The translations under genes and the position numbers were made by a program. From NCBI GenBank assembly GCA_013399855.1, contig VXAY01003218.1:1310737-1374736 (forward strand): 64,000 nt of DNA. Reading direction: 5' to 3'. The notes under the pieces were generated by a model. It was not told the DNA's origin and searched no databases. It saw only the letters and a program-made list of their open reading frames with translations. Shown one piece after another: positions 1 to 12,200 of this stretch. The first letter of the stretch is position 1; each line of letters starts with the position of its first letter. The DNA comes from Oxyruncus cristatus. Lineage: Eukaryota > Chordata > Aves > Passeriformes > Cotingidae.

Positions 1-230
1 CCTGGGTCCTGGCCTGGGAAAAGCCGGCTGACGGCATCCGGTGCGGCCGCTCCCCCCCGCGCTGCCCAGGCCGGCCGTACCCACAGCCCCAGGGCTCTGC
101 AGTCCCTCCACTCTGCCCTGGGCAGCCTCCGCCAGAGCCTGACCACCCTTCCCGTGAAGGTGTTTGTCCTGCTGCCGGATCTGAACCTCTCCCGGCACAA
201 CTCGAGGCCGTTTCCTCTCATCATGTGTCG
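1..230 (-). mobile_element. Old CR1 LINE fragment
   Basis: Resembles the internal 3' region of bird CR1 read antisense, best at 143-222 (agcctgaccacccttcc and gaggccgtttcctctc). It is degraded, runs off the window start and is non-coding here. Confidence 0.6.
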
Positions 231-3200
231 TGACATGTAGGAATAAGACGCGCACGCGCTGCCTTTGGTCTCCTCAGGCTTCAGGTCTGCTCAGCAGAGT
301 GGTGTCACTCATGCCATCACCACAGCATCATGGAATGGTTTGGGAGGGACCTTAAAGCCCCCCCAGTGCCACCCGTGCCATGGGCAGGGACACCTTCCAC
401 TAGCCCAGGTTGCTCCAAGCCCCGTCCAACCTGGCCTTGGACACTTCCAGGGATCCAGGGGCAGCCACAGCTTCTCTGGGCAACCTGGGCCAGGGCCTCC
501 CCACCCTCACGACAAAGAATCCCTTCCCCATATCCCATCTAACCCTGCCCTCTGGCACTTTAAAGCCATTCTCCTTTGTCCTGTCATTCCATGTTCTTCA
601 CTCGTTTTTCTGATCAGTGACATTAGAAATAGGTGTTTTGAATTAGGAAAATGTGCAAAGAGAAGGCATTTCTAGAAAGATTTTTGGAAGAGGTCTTTTA
701 TTTAAGAGACAACTTCAGCAATTTGCAGGGCCTGGCAATGGCTGGGGTTTGTTGTAGATGATTTTGAAGCTCACAATAGATAAAGGACACAGATGAAATG
801 CTCTTTCATAATCCAAGAGCTTTAAAGAAAAATGTACTGTGTCTAATAAGATGGAGTGAAAGTGTGGGTGTTTGCAGACATGAGACATCTGAGCAAAAGC
901 CAAATTGGAGCTTTTCCACTGATTTCAGTGGTTTTTGGATGTGGCCCTAATCCAAATTCTTATCTTTGATACATGCATATGCCTGTAGCTGATTTTCTGT
1001 AGGAATCCTCCATGCAGAACTGTGGTCTAAATTTGGCACAGTGTCCCCAGCTGAGATGCACACAGAGTATATAGTTCCTATTAATGTTAATTAATGAGCT
1101 GGGCAGTGCATTTCCATTAAATTAACGACCATCAGGGGAAGAAACTGATGGCTCAAGACATGGTCAAAGGCAATTAATCCCACCCAGTGATTAATTCCCA
1201 GGAAACACTTAGAGCTGAGGTCATTAGTGCAGTTAAATGAAGAATAACCCCCAGGGTCTGCGTGTCTTTTGATGGGTGGCAGAATTTCAGTGGGTATGTC
1301 CAGAGTTTTCTAGGGAACTAATACTTTCCTGACTAAGGCACAGAATTCTAGAACACAGTATATGCAGTTGCAGGCAGAACTAATTGCATTAAAGGAAACC
1401 CAGACTCCTGTCCATGAACCTACTTAACTGAGCTTGTGTTCTGCCAGGCTCACACGTGGGGAGCTGCTGGAATTTACCATCAACAGCGTTGTCATCCAGT
1501 TTAGTTGGAATTTATGAGTCTGAGAAGAGGAAGCTGGAGGTTTTTCCCTCTTCCTAGTGGAAGCAATGACTACTTGAAGGAGAACAGACTCAGAAATGCC
1601 AAGAAAGTTGGGCTGCATTTACAGAAAGGCTGCTCTGGATATCCATGTGGCACTTGGCATCGGGAATGAGCACCTTCCTTGGTCATTACTTATTACTTGG
1701 TCTTATTCAGTGATTTCTGTTGTTAATAGTATTATCACATCTTTTTTTGGCATTAAAAACAATGCTTGATACTGCAGGCTTAGCATTAAATGAAGCAAGG
1801 CAGGCCAGCTGAAGGAGGCAGGTGGAGTTCCAGTTTAGTATGTTCATATGATTTCATTGTATTAATTTTTTTCACTTCTCTCTCCCCACTGTACCTTTCT
1901 CAGGCTTTTGAGAACAATGAGTGCTACTGCACTGCATTAGGGGAGCTGTGTGCATGTGTGTGGGGAAAAAAGGTTATAAAGATTATAAAATCTTGTGCTT
2001 TTTTTTCTACCCTTTCTGCTGTTACTGAAATGTGTGTAAGAGTAGGGAGAATCATGGAATGGTTTAGTTTGGAAGGGACCTTCAAGTTCATCTCATCCCA
2101 ACCCCCTGCCACGGGCAGGGACACCTTCCACTAGCCCAGGTTGCTCCAAGCCCTGTCCAACCTGGCCTTGGATGCTTCTAGGGATGGGGCAACCACAACC
2201 TGAGTTACAGGCTGTTAGAGGTTGCTGAATTTATAAATGAATCTTATTTTCAGGACAGATTTTTATACCTGTTTTCTTCCCTCACAGAGGATATGTATGG
2301 GTAGCTCACACCATTCTCATCCCTTTCCTGAAGTGACTTCAAATATTAAGTTTTGTACTGATACTGCTTTGAAGTTTTATCATCGAGTTATTAGTGGTAG
2401 GAGCAAATAAAATTAGTTTGATTTTTCTCAACAAAAGAAACATCTTCCTTTTTTTAATGCTTCTGGTCTCCCTTTCTGACACAGCCCTACATTTGCTGGC
2501 CTGTGTGCCTGAAGTGTTTAGGGATGTTCCATTGAGATGTTTGGTGTCATCGGACAGGCAGATGTTATCCAGTCTGAGCTGGTAACTTCCCATATGCTCT
2601 GCAAGGCCAATTTATCACTCTTTGTATGGACTTGCTTTATGTAGTTTACATGATAAACTCCTTTCTTTAATCCCCACCGCTCCTAATGCCTTTCACAAGG
2701 TCTAAGCGGAATATCAGAGAAGTTAGAGGGAATATTTTCTGGCTTTGAGTGGTGGTTCCTGGGTTTCCCAGCTGTCCTCTGGGCAGCAGGCCCAGTCCCA
2801 CATACCTTGCTCACAGTAGTTCCACTGGAGTTATCTGCCTGCTTATGCAAGGGAAGAGCAGAATTTGGCACAGAGCAAAGAAATGGCAAGAGTTCAGGAG
2901 GAGTAACGTGAGAGAAGAGAAATAACGTCCAGAAGTCGGCGGCACAAGGAATTTCATTGTGATTTACACTGTCATGGAGCTGTTACAGCTTCTTTTTCTG
3001 TTTGGTTTTTTCAGTCCCCCCATCAATCTCTGGCAGCACTGACATGGTGACAGCGGTGGTCAACAACCTGGTGAGGCTGGAGTGTGAAGCCAGAGGCATC
3101 CCTGCCCCCATCCTGACATGGCTCAAGGATGGCAGCCCTGTGTCCAGCTTCGGCAACGGACTCCAGGTACTGGGTTCGGAGCCTGCTGTGTCTGTGCTGT

Positions 3201-6200
3201 TCCCTCTTGTGGGAGGAGGCCTTGAAGTTTGATGGAAGAGGATAAGTTAGAGGATTGGAATGGAAATATAAGGCCACTTGCTCTGGGTTATTGGTTTCGG
3301 TTTAGCTCCAGTAACTACTGTGTGAAGTGGAAGATAGAGATATATTGAAATAAAGTGGTCCTTTGAACTGATTTCATACTGAGTAAGAGTTTGCATCAAC
3401 ACATTTTCCACTTACTGGCGAGGAGAGGAAATTGGACCCTATTCCTCTGCTGAAGAGTTCTGTGGAGCTCAAGCTCATGTAATAGCTCATTACCTGCTAT
3501 AATAATTCAGAAAAAAACCAACCTTTGATATAAGGAGATATTTCAGAGCTAAAAGCAGAGAGCGTGGTTGCTTTTCTAAAGCTGACTTCTATGATCTGCA
3601 AGGGAAGAGGGGAAATTTGTGTTCTGTGGGGACAGCTCAGGGCACAGGCTAAAGGTGTGACAGAACGTTTGAAGCTGGTGAGGGGGAGGGATGTCCAGAT
3701 ACTGCAAACACTTGTGAATGCCAGGAGTCCCTGTGGTTGGAATTCTGCTGTTGCAAGACTGGATCAAAACAGAACACTGGGTGCAGGGAGCAGGGAGATG
3801 GTGGGAAGCAGCGGTAATACAAGTATTTAATTTTGAAATGAAAGCTAATAGTGTCAAATGTGAACAAGGGGAACTGAGGTGTGTCCTGAACGTGTTGCAG
3901 GTGCTGTCTGGGGGCCGGGTGCTATCCCTGCCCAGTGCTCAGATCAGTGACACGGGGACCTACACGTGTGTGGCCGTCAACGCCGCGGGCGAGAGCCAGA
4001 GAGACACCGAGCTCCGGGTGCTGGGTGAGTGTCTGGCAAAGGGTTTGTCAGGAGAACTGGTCAGGGAGCTTTAACTGAACACTCCGGGGCCCAGACCTTG
4101 AGCACACTGAGCACCGATGTCCCAGCCCAGGATGGAAGGTGAACTGAGGAGGAGGGGTGTGTGCGTGGAAGTAAAAATATATTTATGCATATAGGTCCCC
4201 ATGTATTAAAGCCTGCAGGTGCAGTCTGCATCTATCCTTGAAGAAATAGAGTTGCAACAGTGAATTTACAAGTTGAATACATAGAAGCTCAAGAAAATAT
4301 ATGTTTGTGTAAAAAACATGTAGATCTGCCAGGTGAAAGATATTATTTTGGCCAGAGCTCGGTGGTCTTTATTGCAGCAGAACGAGTCACTGTGAGTTTC
4401 CCATCCAGCTCTGCAGTTCCCATCCCATCCTCAAGCCTTGCTCTGCCTGCCTAAATGGTGGGGCATTTTTCCTGCTGATAGTGACGCTGCCTGGAGCTGT
4501 GTTGGGCACAACCAGTCAACTTGGTCTCTTTCAAGGAGAAGGAAATAAATCTTTTGTACTTGGTCAGTTTTCCAGATTGTGTCAATAAGTTAATTCTGAA
4601 ATCTCGTTGCCTGAACTCCTATAAATTCCTCCTCCCTTCTGATTTGTACACGTTTCTCGGGCACATGGTGGGATTGTTGGGGTGTCGGTGCAGGGCCAGG
4701 AATTGGACTTGGATGATCCCTGTGGTCCCTTCCAGCTCTGGACATTCTGTAATTCTTTGCTTTCTTGTAACTTGCGTAAGTGTTATCCTGATTTGTTTGT
4801 GACTTTCCATATTCATGGAATGCAGAATGGTTTGGGTTGCAGTGCACTTCAAAGGTAACCCAGTGCCCCCCCCTGCCCTGGGCAGGGACACCTCCCACTA
4901 GCCCTGGTGGCTCCAAGCCCCGTCCAACCTGGCCTTGGGCACTTCCAGGGCTGGGGCAGCCACAGCTTCCCTGGGCACCCTGTGCCAGGGCCTCCCCCCC
5001 CTGGCAGGGAACAATTCCTTCTCAGTATCCCATCTAACCCTGCCCTCTGGAAGTGGGAAGCCATTCCCCCTTGTCCTGTCCCTCCATTTCCTTGTCCCAA
5101 GTGCCCCTCAGCTCTCCTGGAGCCTCTCAGGTACTGGGAGGAGCTCTGAGGTCACCCTGTATTGTGTTCCCAGAGCTTGTTGTGCTGTGCAGGTTCGGAA
5201 GAGCCTGACCTCCTGCACGAGGGATGCCAGGAGGGTTGCCAGGGAGTGTGACTGTGGCAAGTTTTGAGTTTCCTTGGACAGCTCAGTGACTTTGGAAACC
5301 CGTGAAATGAGGATGAACAGTGATCTGCCATTTGTTGTAGAAATTTCACGATACCGGATGTGGAGAGGTAGCTGTGGAATTGCAGCACCTTTGTGGTTTT
5401 GCTTCTGCTTTCAGTGGGGCAGTGGAGAGAGAACTGGTTGGACTGTGCCAATCTCCAGCGTTGTGGCAATCCTGAGCATGACTCTGGAAAACCTTGCGAG
5501 GAAAGTTAGAAGTCTGGATGTTTCCTAAGTCAGGGGTTACTTGGTTTTGAGTTTGGCTTTCAGAATTGACTTCCTTGCTTAGGATACTCCTAAATCATGG
5601 TGACTTTTGCATCTGCAAGGGGTAGTTCAGAAATCCAGGACTGTGCCATGGCAAGCGAGCCAGGTTAGCCTAGGCTGGAACATTTTATGTCCAGAACAAG
5701 GAGTATCAAGGCCTCCCTTTGGAGTTTAAGGACTGGTGTGTATGTCTCTGTAGCACGGCACAGATATATTTATCATTCCTCTTTTCTTTTCTGGAAGCTC
5801 TGTCCATTTTAGCCAGGTGAAATGAAAAGAGTTAGGTGGGAGTGGTGTATGTTTAAAATTAGTGTTGTGTTAAAAGCTGGCCAGGGTTGAGCTCAGCTGC
5901 AGGGCCAGCTTGAGCGAGGCTGTCACCAAAAAGCAATATTGCTGTTCAGACTTGCCTCACAAGGGCAATCTAATTAAGAGGCCACAGGAGGAAAATAATT
6001 TGGAGTGCAGTTGGAGCTGGGTTGGTTGGAAATGTGTGGTGTGCTGAGCCAGGAGCTGGAACAATTTGGGTAACTTAGAGTTACCATGAGCATAATCAGA
6101 TTAATTTTAAACCCTGTTCCTTCAGAAATAAATGCTTTAGTGTCTGTCTCTCCCTGTTTTATAAACTCAGTTTCCTTTTGAACAGTTTCAATTCATTTAG

Positions 6201-9200
6201 CAGAGAGGAAAAGTAACTGGTGGAAAAGTCTTTGGAAACAAATTTGCCTTCTGCGGGAATGAATCAACTTCCAGCTCTCGGTTTCACAGCACCCATAAAG
6301 AATCCGGGGCTTCGTGAGTTGTACAAAGAAAGAAAGAAAGATAAACAGATTTCTTTTCAGTTACTCTATTTCTTATCCCCAGGGACCAGGCTTTTCCCTA
6401 AATTATTTCCAAACTGTGGAATCAGCAGCTGTGCCCAGCACTTCCTGGGCAAGGAACACAAAGCTTTGTTGTCAGCAGGCTTTTCCAGGACACCTCCAGA
6501 GCCGTGGGTACCTCTCTGGGCTCCTTACGATCCCAGTCACTTGGGTTCAGGGGGAAGCCCAGCGTGTTCTCACACACAGTCCCTTCTTACCACAAGGTTT
6601 TGTGCAGTCAGACCTGCAAAGTCTGGAGGAATGAGTTGCAAAACTGAAAAGCAAAGGAAGTGTGACAATAAAGGTTCTTATATTTGGCCCTGGTCAACTC
6701 TCTGGGGGCAATATTTCCTACATCTTCTTTTCAACTTCAGCCATGAACACTTTCCCCATGGGAATTTGCTGACTTGCTCTTCCAAGTTCTCAGTTGCTTT
6801 GTTTTTCTTATTGTGGAAACACACAATTTAAAGATGGGAGGGAAAAAATGTGTTTTCTTAAATCCTGTCTCTGTTCGAGAAAATCTAATGGGCTTCCACT
6901 TAAGTGTCCAGTGGTTTTGGGTTGTTTTTGCTTCTACACAGAAAACTTCCATTCCAAAAGCTGATTTTTCTCCTGTATCATTGGGAAATAATAGGGTAGT
7001 AATGAGGTTATCACTGAAACTACAAGACAAATCAAATGTAGTGCCCAGTGCCAACAACTGCAATACTTAGCAGATCCCACACAAAGCAGATAGACAAACT
7101 AACTGCAGATTATGGCTTGATGATAAGGTCAGTAACCCATTCATTTGCTTGCCAACCACCTAAGTTCTTATTCTGCCATCTGCATTTGGCCATCTCTGGG
7201 CAACATTCTTCTGTAAGTCAGATTTCTCCTTAGGGCCAACTATTCTTCTTGGCACCAGCTTAACACATTTTCAGCTTCTGGGGCTGATTATTATCTTGTG
7301 AGCCTTTTCACTCAGCAGCTCTTTTTCTTTCAGCAGGAATGCATTCCCCATCCTTTGTATATTGGAGATTTTCCTTTCTAGCAATGTTTCAAGGTGGTTT
7401 TTTTAGCTAGACCTGGCTTATCTATGTGATTTCTCTGTAGCTGATAACTCTCTTGTGTGTGTCTTGTGTGAAGGATATTCTGTAAGTAAAAAACATTATT
7501 ATTATGCTTTTTGTGATATAAAGGAGACTTCAGTTGTGTGTCAGGAGGGTAGCAGCTGTTATTTTTGCTAATTGAAGTCTGTTAACTCCATATTCTGTTT
7601 ACTTGGGGAAGCCTTCAATGTTGAAAGGTTCTTTGTGATAGGACAAGAGGGAATGGCCTCAAGTTGCACCAAGGAAGGTTCAGGTTGGATATTAGGACAG
7701 ATTTCTTTGTGGAAAGGGTGCTCAGGCCCTGGCACAGCTGCCCAGGGCAGGGGCGAGTCCCCATCCCTGGAGGGATTTTGTGGCACTTGGGGACACGGGT
7801 CAGTGGTGGCCTTGGCAGGGCTGGGGGGCGGCTGGAGTGGAGGGTCTCAGAGGGCTGTTCCCAGCTGACCAGCTGTGTGGTTCCGTTGCTGCAGTGCCCC
7901 CCGACATCGCGGGGGAGGAGCAGAACGTGTCGGTGCTGGTGAGCCAGGCTCTGGAGCTGCTGTGCCAGAGCAACGCCATCCCCCCGCCCGTGCTCAGCTG
8001 GCTCAAGGACGGCAGGCCCCTGCTGAGGAAACCGGGGCTGAGCCTCTCTGAGGATGGCAGCCTGCTCAAGGTACCCTGGGCGGGCGGGGGGGCCCTCCTG
8101 GGGGCTGCCCCCACGCTGGGGGCACTGGGCCCCACTGCACCCCGCTGCACGGGGGACAGCACTGGGCTCTCTGAGAAAAGAGAGTCACGTGTGAGGAGGG
8201 AGGGGGGTCGGAGACCTGCCTGTCTGGGGACAGGCTGGGCTGAGCCCCTGTCCCTGCAGGTGTCCCATGTAAGCATGTAAGGGGAAGAAATGCAGGCTTT
8301 CCTTTCCCCCCAGATCAAAGAAGCCCAGGTGCAGGACACAGGCCGGTACACCTGCCAAGCCACAAACGTTGCTGGGAAAACCGAGAAGAACTATAATGTC
8401 AATATTTGGGGTAAGACTTACGAAAGCTGTGATGTGAGACACCAAAACCCTCTGTAGTTCATCAGCACTCCATTGCTGAGGCTCCTGCAGGGATACGTTG
8501 TTGTGTTTGCTGTACTTAAACAGGCCCAAGAAAGTGCTTCACATTTTACCAATTGCTTTAATTTAGTTCTAAATTAATAGTAGCTACTTCCTAGGCCTTT
8601 GTTGGGCTGGGTTTGCATGCATGAGTAGTTGGAGCTGTACCTATTGAATGGCCTCCCTGCCCATGGCAGGGGGATTGGAATGAGATGATCTTTAGGTTTC
8701 CTTCCAACCCCAACCACTCTGTGATAACCAACTGGGTTTGTGTCTGTCCATAGCTTTAATGCCATTTAAAGTAACCTACCACTCATTTAAATGCTGAAGC
8801 ATGGACTTTCAGATAAATAAAAGCTGCCTTACCTAGATTTATTTGCTCTACGAGGTTATCAGTGCTGAATCATAAAGATAGCTTTAGTTAAATTTTTTTG
8901 TGATGGAGGACATTATTTTAATAATTGATTTTTGAGGGTTTTTTTCCCTGCACCATCATTTTCTCCCCACATGCAAATTGAAATATCTCTTTTTTGCTAT
9001 TATAAATCAATTTCTTGCTTTGAAATCACACGGCTAAAATTGTCTAACAGGACTTGTAACAGTAAAATCACAATTTTTAGAACAGAATTAAATTCTGTCA
9101 TTATTGATTAAAAATAAACATTCCTGGCATTTAAATTAGGGATGGATATTGCAGCACAATGCCCTTTTCCCATGCTGAAGCATATACACCATTTGCTCTG

Positions 9201-12200
9201 TGTGTCAGCCTCGCTTTTTTTAGTCTCTGCTGTTTTCATCTGATGAAAATGGTTCCCTCATTCCTAGAAGGCATCAGAGTGAAAATATTGGTCCCTTTTA
9301 TCTGCAGCTGCTTTTGAGTCCCTGAGCTGTAGAGCAAAGCTGTCCCTGTTCTGCAGGAGGGTGTTTGAAGGGATGGGGTCCGTACTTTGGATGTGGCAGC
9401 CAGCGCTGATGCAGGAAAACTTCCAAGGAAAACCACACTTAGAATTTTAAAAGTCTCGTGATGATCTCTGTAGGTTTCCTGGCTGAGCCAGGCTCTCAGA
9501 GTTGGAGTCAGTTGACATAGTTCCCCAAACCAGCTTTGTGAAGCCCATTCAAAGTCAGCCCAAAATAACGCCTGTGCCTGCAGCAGACCCTGGAAGCTGG
9601 AAGGTTGGATGTAGTCATTCCCAAGTGTATTATTCCCTACCCAGGGCCTGGTTTGCATTGTCAGCAGGAGCAGTACTTCAGAGCTGAGTGGGACAGATTT
9701 GTATGAGGGTCATTTGGGGTTAACTGCTGGCTGATAAGGTGCTGTTTGTAATGCTGCAACTACTTGGCATTTCTTTGCAGTGTCCCCAAGTATTTCTGGC
9801 TCAGATGACAGCTCTCAGCTCACAGTCACTGAAGGGAGCTTGATAAGCCTGATCTGTGAGTCCAGTGGCATCCCACCACCAAGTCTCACCTGGAAAAAGA
9901 ATGGTGGGTAACTGCCCATTGTCTTGTTTTATAAAGCCAGTGGGATAAGTCCGACCTGGGGGTTGTTCTTTTTCGCTTGTGCACATTTTGGATGGTTGTT
10001 CTGAGGAGCTAAAACATGCAGGTATCTACACAGTCCTGATGTGGAGTAAAATGAACTCCAGTAGTAGATTATTCCCTTCTCTCACTCTCACCTCTGCTTG
10101 GGTTAGGTGTCACTATTCCTAGAGGAGTGCAAGAGAAGCACAGTGCAGAGATTCCTGAACTGACATAGAACTGGACTGGGGAGGATTTAACCCCTCCCAA
10201 TGTATTTATTTACCCCGGGGCAGCAGGACAGCAGCAAGGTGTCCCTGCCCAGGCAGGGAGTGGAAATAGATGATCTTTGAGGTCCCTTCGAACCTGAACC
10301 ATTCTGGGATTGTAAGACTTGTTTGTGATCCCAGGCAGCAGGGTTGGGACTCACTAGGAAGCCTGGTGGAGTTGAGGATCTCTGCCCTGTGATCCACTGC
10401 ACAACAGACAGATTCTCTCAGTTGTTTTTATATTTGCAGCCGGGGTGTCCTGCGAAGTGACCAAATGCATCGAGTTGTAATTGCTTTTGGGCTTTACTGA
10501 ACCCTTCTCGCACCCCATGGGAGAGCAGTCTACACATCTGTTTGCTTTAGGGGTTAAAGTAACATTGCCAAACACCTTTTTATGAATTGCTAGACAAAAG
10601 CAGGATTTTTTAGCATGTTCTTTTAAACAGGGACACTTCTGGAGACAGAATATGAGACAAAATAAGGTGTTGTACTCTTTCAGTGTGTTAATTCTTTTGT
10701 TATCGATCAATCTTGCCTAGATCTGTGTTTATTGAGGCTGCCCATTTCAGTGTGGTGTATATCTATACTTTAATTAATTTTGCCTCGTGGGAAGAGCAGA
10801 TTTTAATTACGAAACACTTTTTCTAATGCAAAACATTTTCAGAGAAAATGAAGTTTATCAAGTTCTTTTTAAATCCTGTCTCTGCGAAATGAAAAAGGGT
10901 TGTATGATACGTTCTAACATAGTTGCAAGACCAGCGTGTTTACACTTCAGTGGCAGGAAGGATGCTTAAACCTGTTGGAAAGCCTGGAAAAGCAGTTAGA
11001 AGGGAGGAGTAGTAGGTTTGTCAGCACGTTTGACATTTGGTGCACTTTGTAGAGAGGACTTTAAATAGGGAGGGAAATGAAGGTTGCGCTTGTAAGAATT
11101 ATCCATGACAGGTGCATTCTTTCTGTTACCAAGTCCTCCTGTGATCCAGAGAGATGAAGATTCAACATCCAACTGAAAGATCTGCTCAGGATTTCATTCA
11201 GGACTGAAAAATCTGCTCAGAGAATGTGCTGGTGTTTTGCTGTCACATTTTTGCTGAGGATTTCCTGGGCAGAAAGCTGTGCACGTGCCCTGTGTGACAC
11301 ACACCCCCAAGTGGGGTAAATCAGATGTTTCTAAGCGTTGGCTGTGCTGGGTGAGACAATTCTGGACTGAAAAAGGAGTTACATTTTATTGAAGGTGCTG
11401 AACTTTGTGCTCAGTGGAAGTGTCCAGCGCTCGGGGAGGATGTGAGTGAGTCACTGTGCTTTAGCTCGGGGCGCTCTGGGCCATGGAGTCAGCAGTTAAC
11501 GCGGTGGCTGGATCTGAGAGAAGGTGTCTTGCAGGCTCTCCCCTGGTGCCGGAGCTGTCGGGAAGGGTGCGGCTGCTGTCTGGGGGCAGACAGCTCCAGA
11601 TTGCCGTTGCTGACGAGTCTGATGCTGCATCTTACACCTGCATTGCTTCAAATGTGGCCGGCAGTGCCCAGAAGGAGTACAGCCTGCAGGTGTACAGTAA
11701 GTACCAGGGAAACCCTGATCATATTTGCCAGTTCCACGCTTACGGAAGCGTGGTCAGTGCCGTGATGTTGAGCTGCAGGGTTTTCAGAGACTGAGGGCTG
11801 GCTGTGGAACCACTGAAGGGTAGTCCAAGAAGAATATTAAGTAATTAAAACTTTGGCAGTCTGGACTCAGAGCACGACCAAGACATTGCATATCCCTGTT
11901 GGAAGTGCACGATTCCAGGGCTGTAATCTTTTCGGAAGAATAACATTTCCTGTCTCCAAACTGCAGCAGTGATGACAACTAACTGAACTCAGACTTCCCT
12001 TTGTTCCCTTAGATTTTACTGTATTTTGGTCAGGAACAAAAGGATGTATTTTGAAACAATACCATGAAAAGGAAAATCTCCCAAATTCAGTAGGGATTGA
12101 CAGTGTTTGGGGCCGCCGTTTTTGATTTAACTTTTTTTCCCGCTTGTGTTTTTAGAATTGCAAGTTAACATTTAAAAAAAATGTTTTTGCGTTATGGGGT

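Larger units (their letters stand above)
4025..7894. other. Longest intron in the window (3870 nt)
   Basis: Between Ig 1 and Ig 2. It holds CR1 pieces at 4685-4757, 4811-5158 and 7640-7840, and an (AAAG)n stretch at 6324-6343. The rest looks unique. The open frame at 6220-6831 has no domain character. Confidence 0.8.

Noticed and set aside
265..675. A 136-codon plus-strand open frame near the window start
   Set aside because: It is largely the antisense CR1 tail at 327-590. Similar frames recur at nearly every CR1 copy in the window.
6220..6831. A 203-codon open frame in the intron between Ig 1 and Ig 2
   Set aside because: It has no Ig or other domain, no splice sites joining it in frame and a composition like the surrounding intron.
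7780..8280. A 166-codon frame covering the Ig 2 exon and beyond
   Set aside because: Only 7895-8070 is exon. The flanks are CR1-derived or intron.
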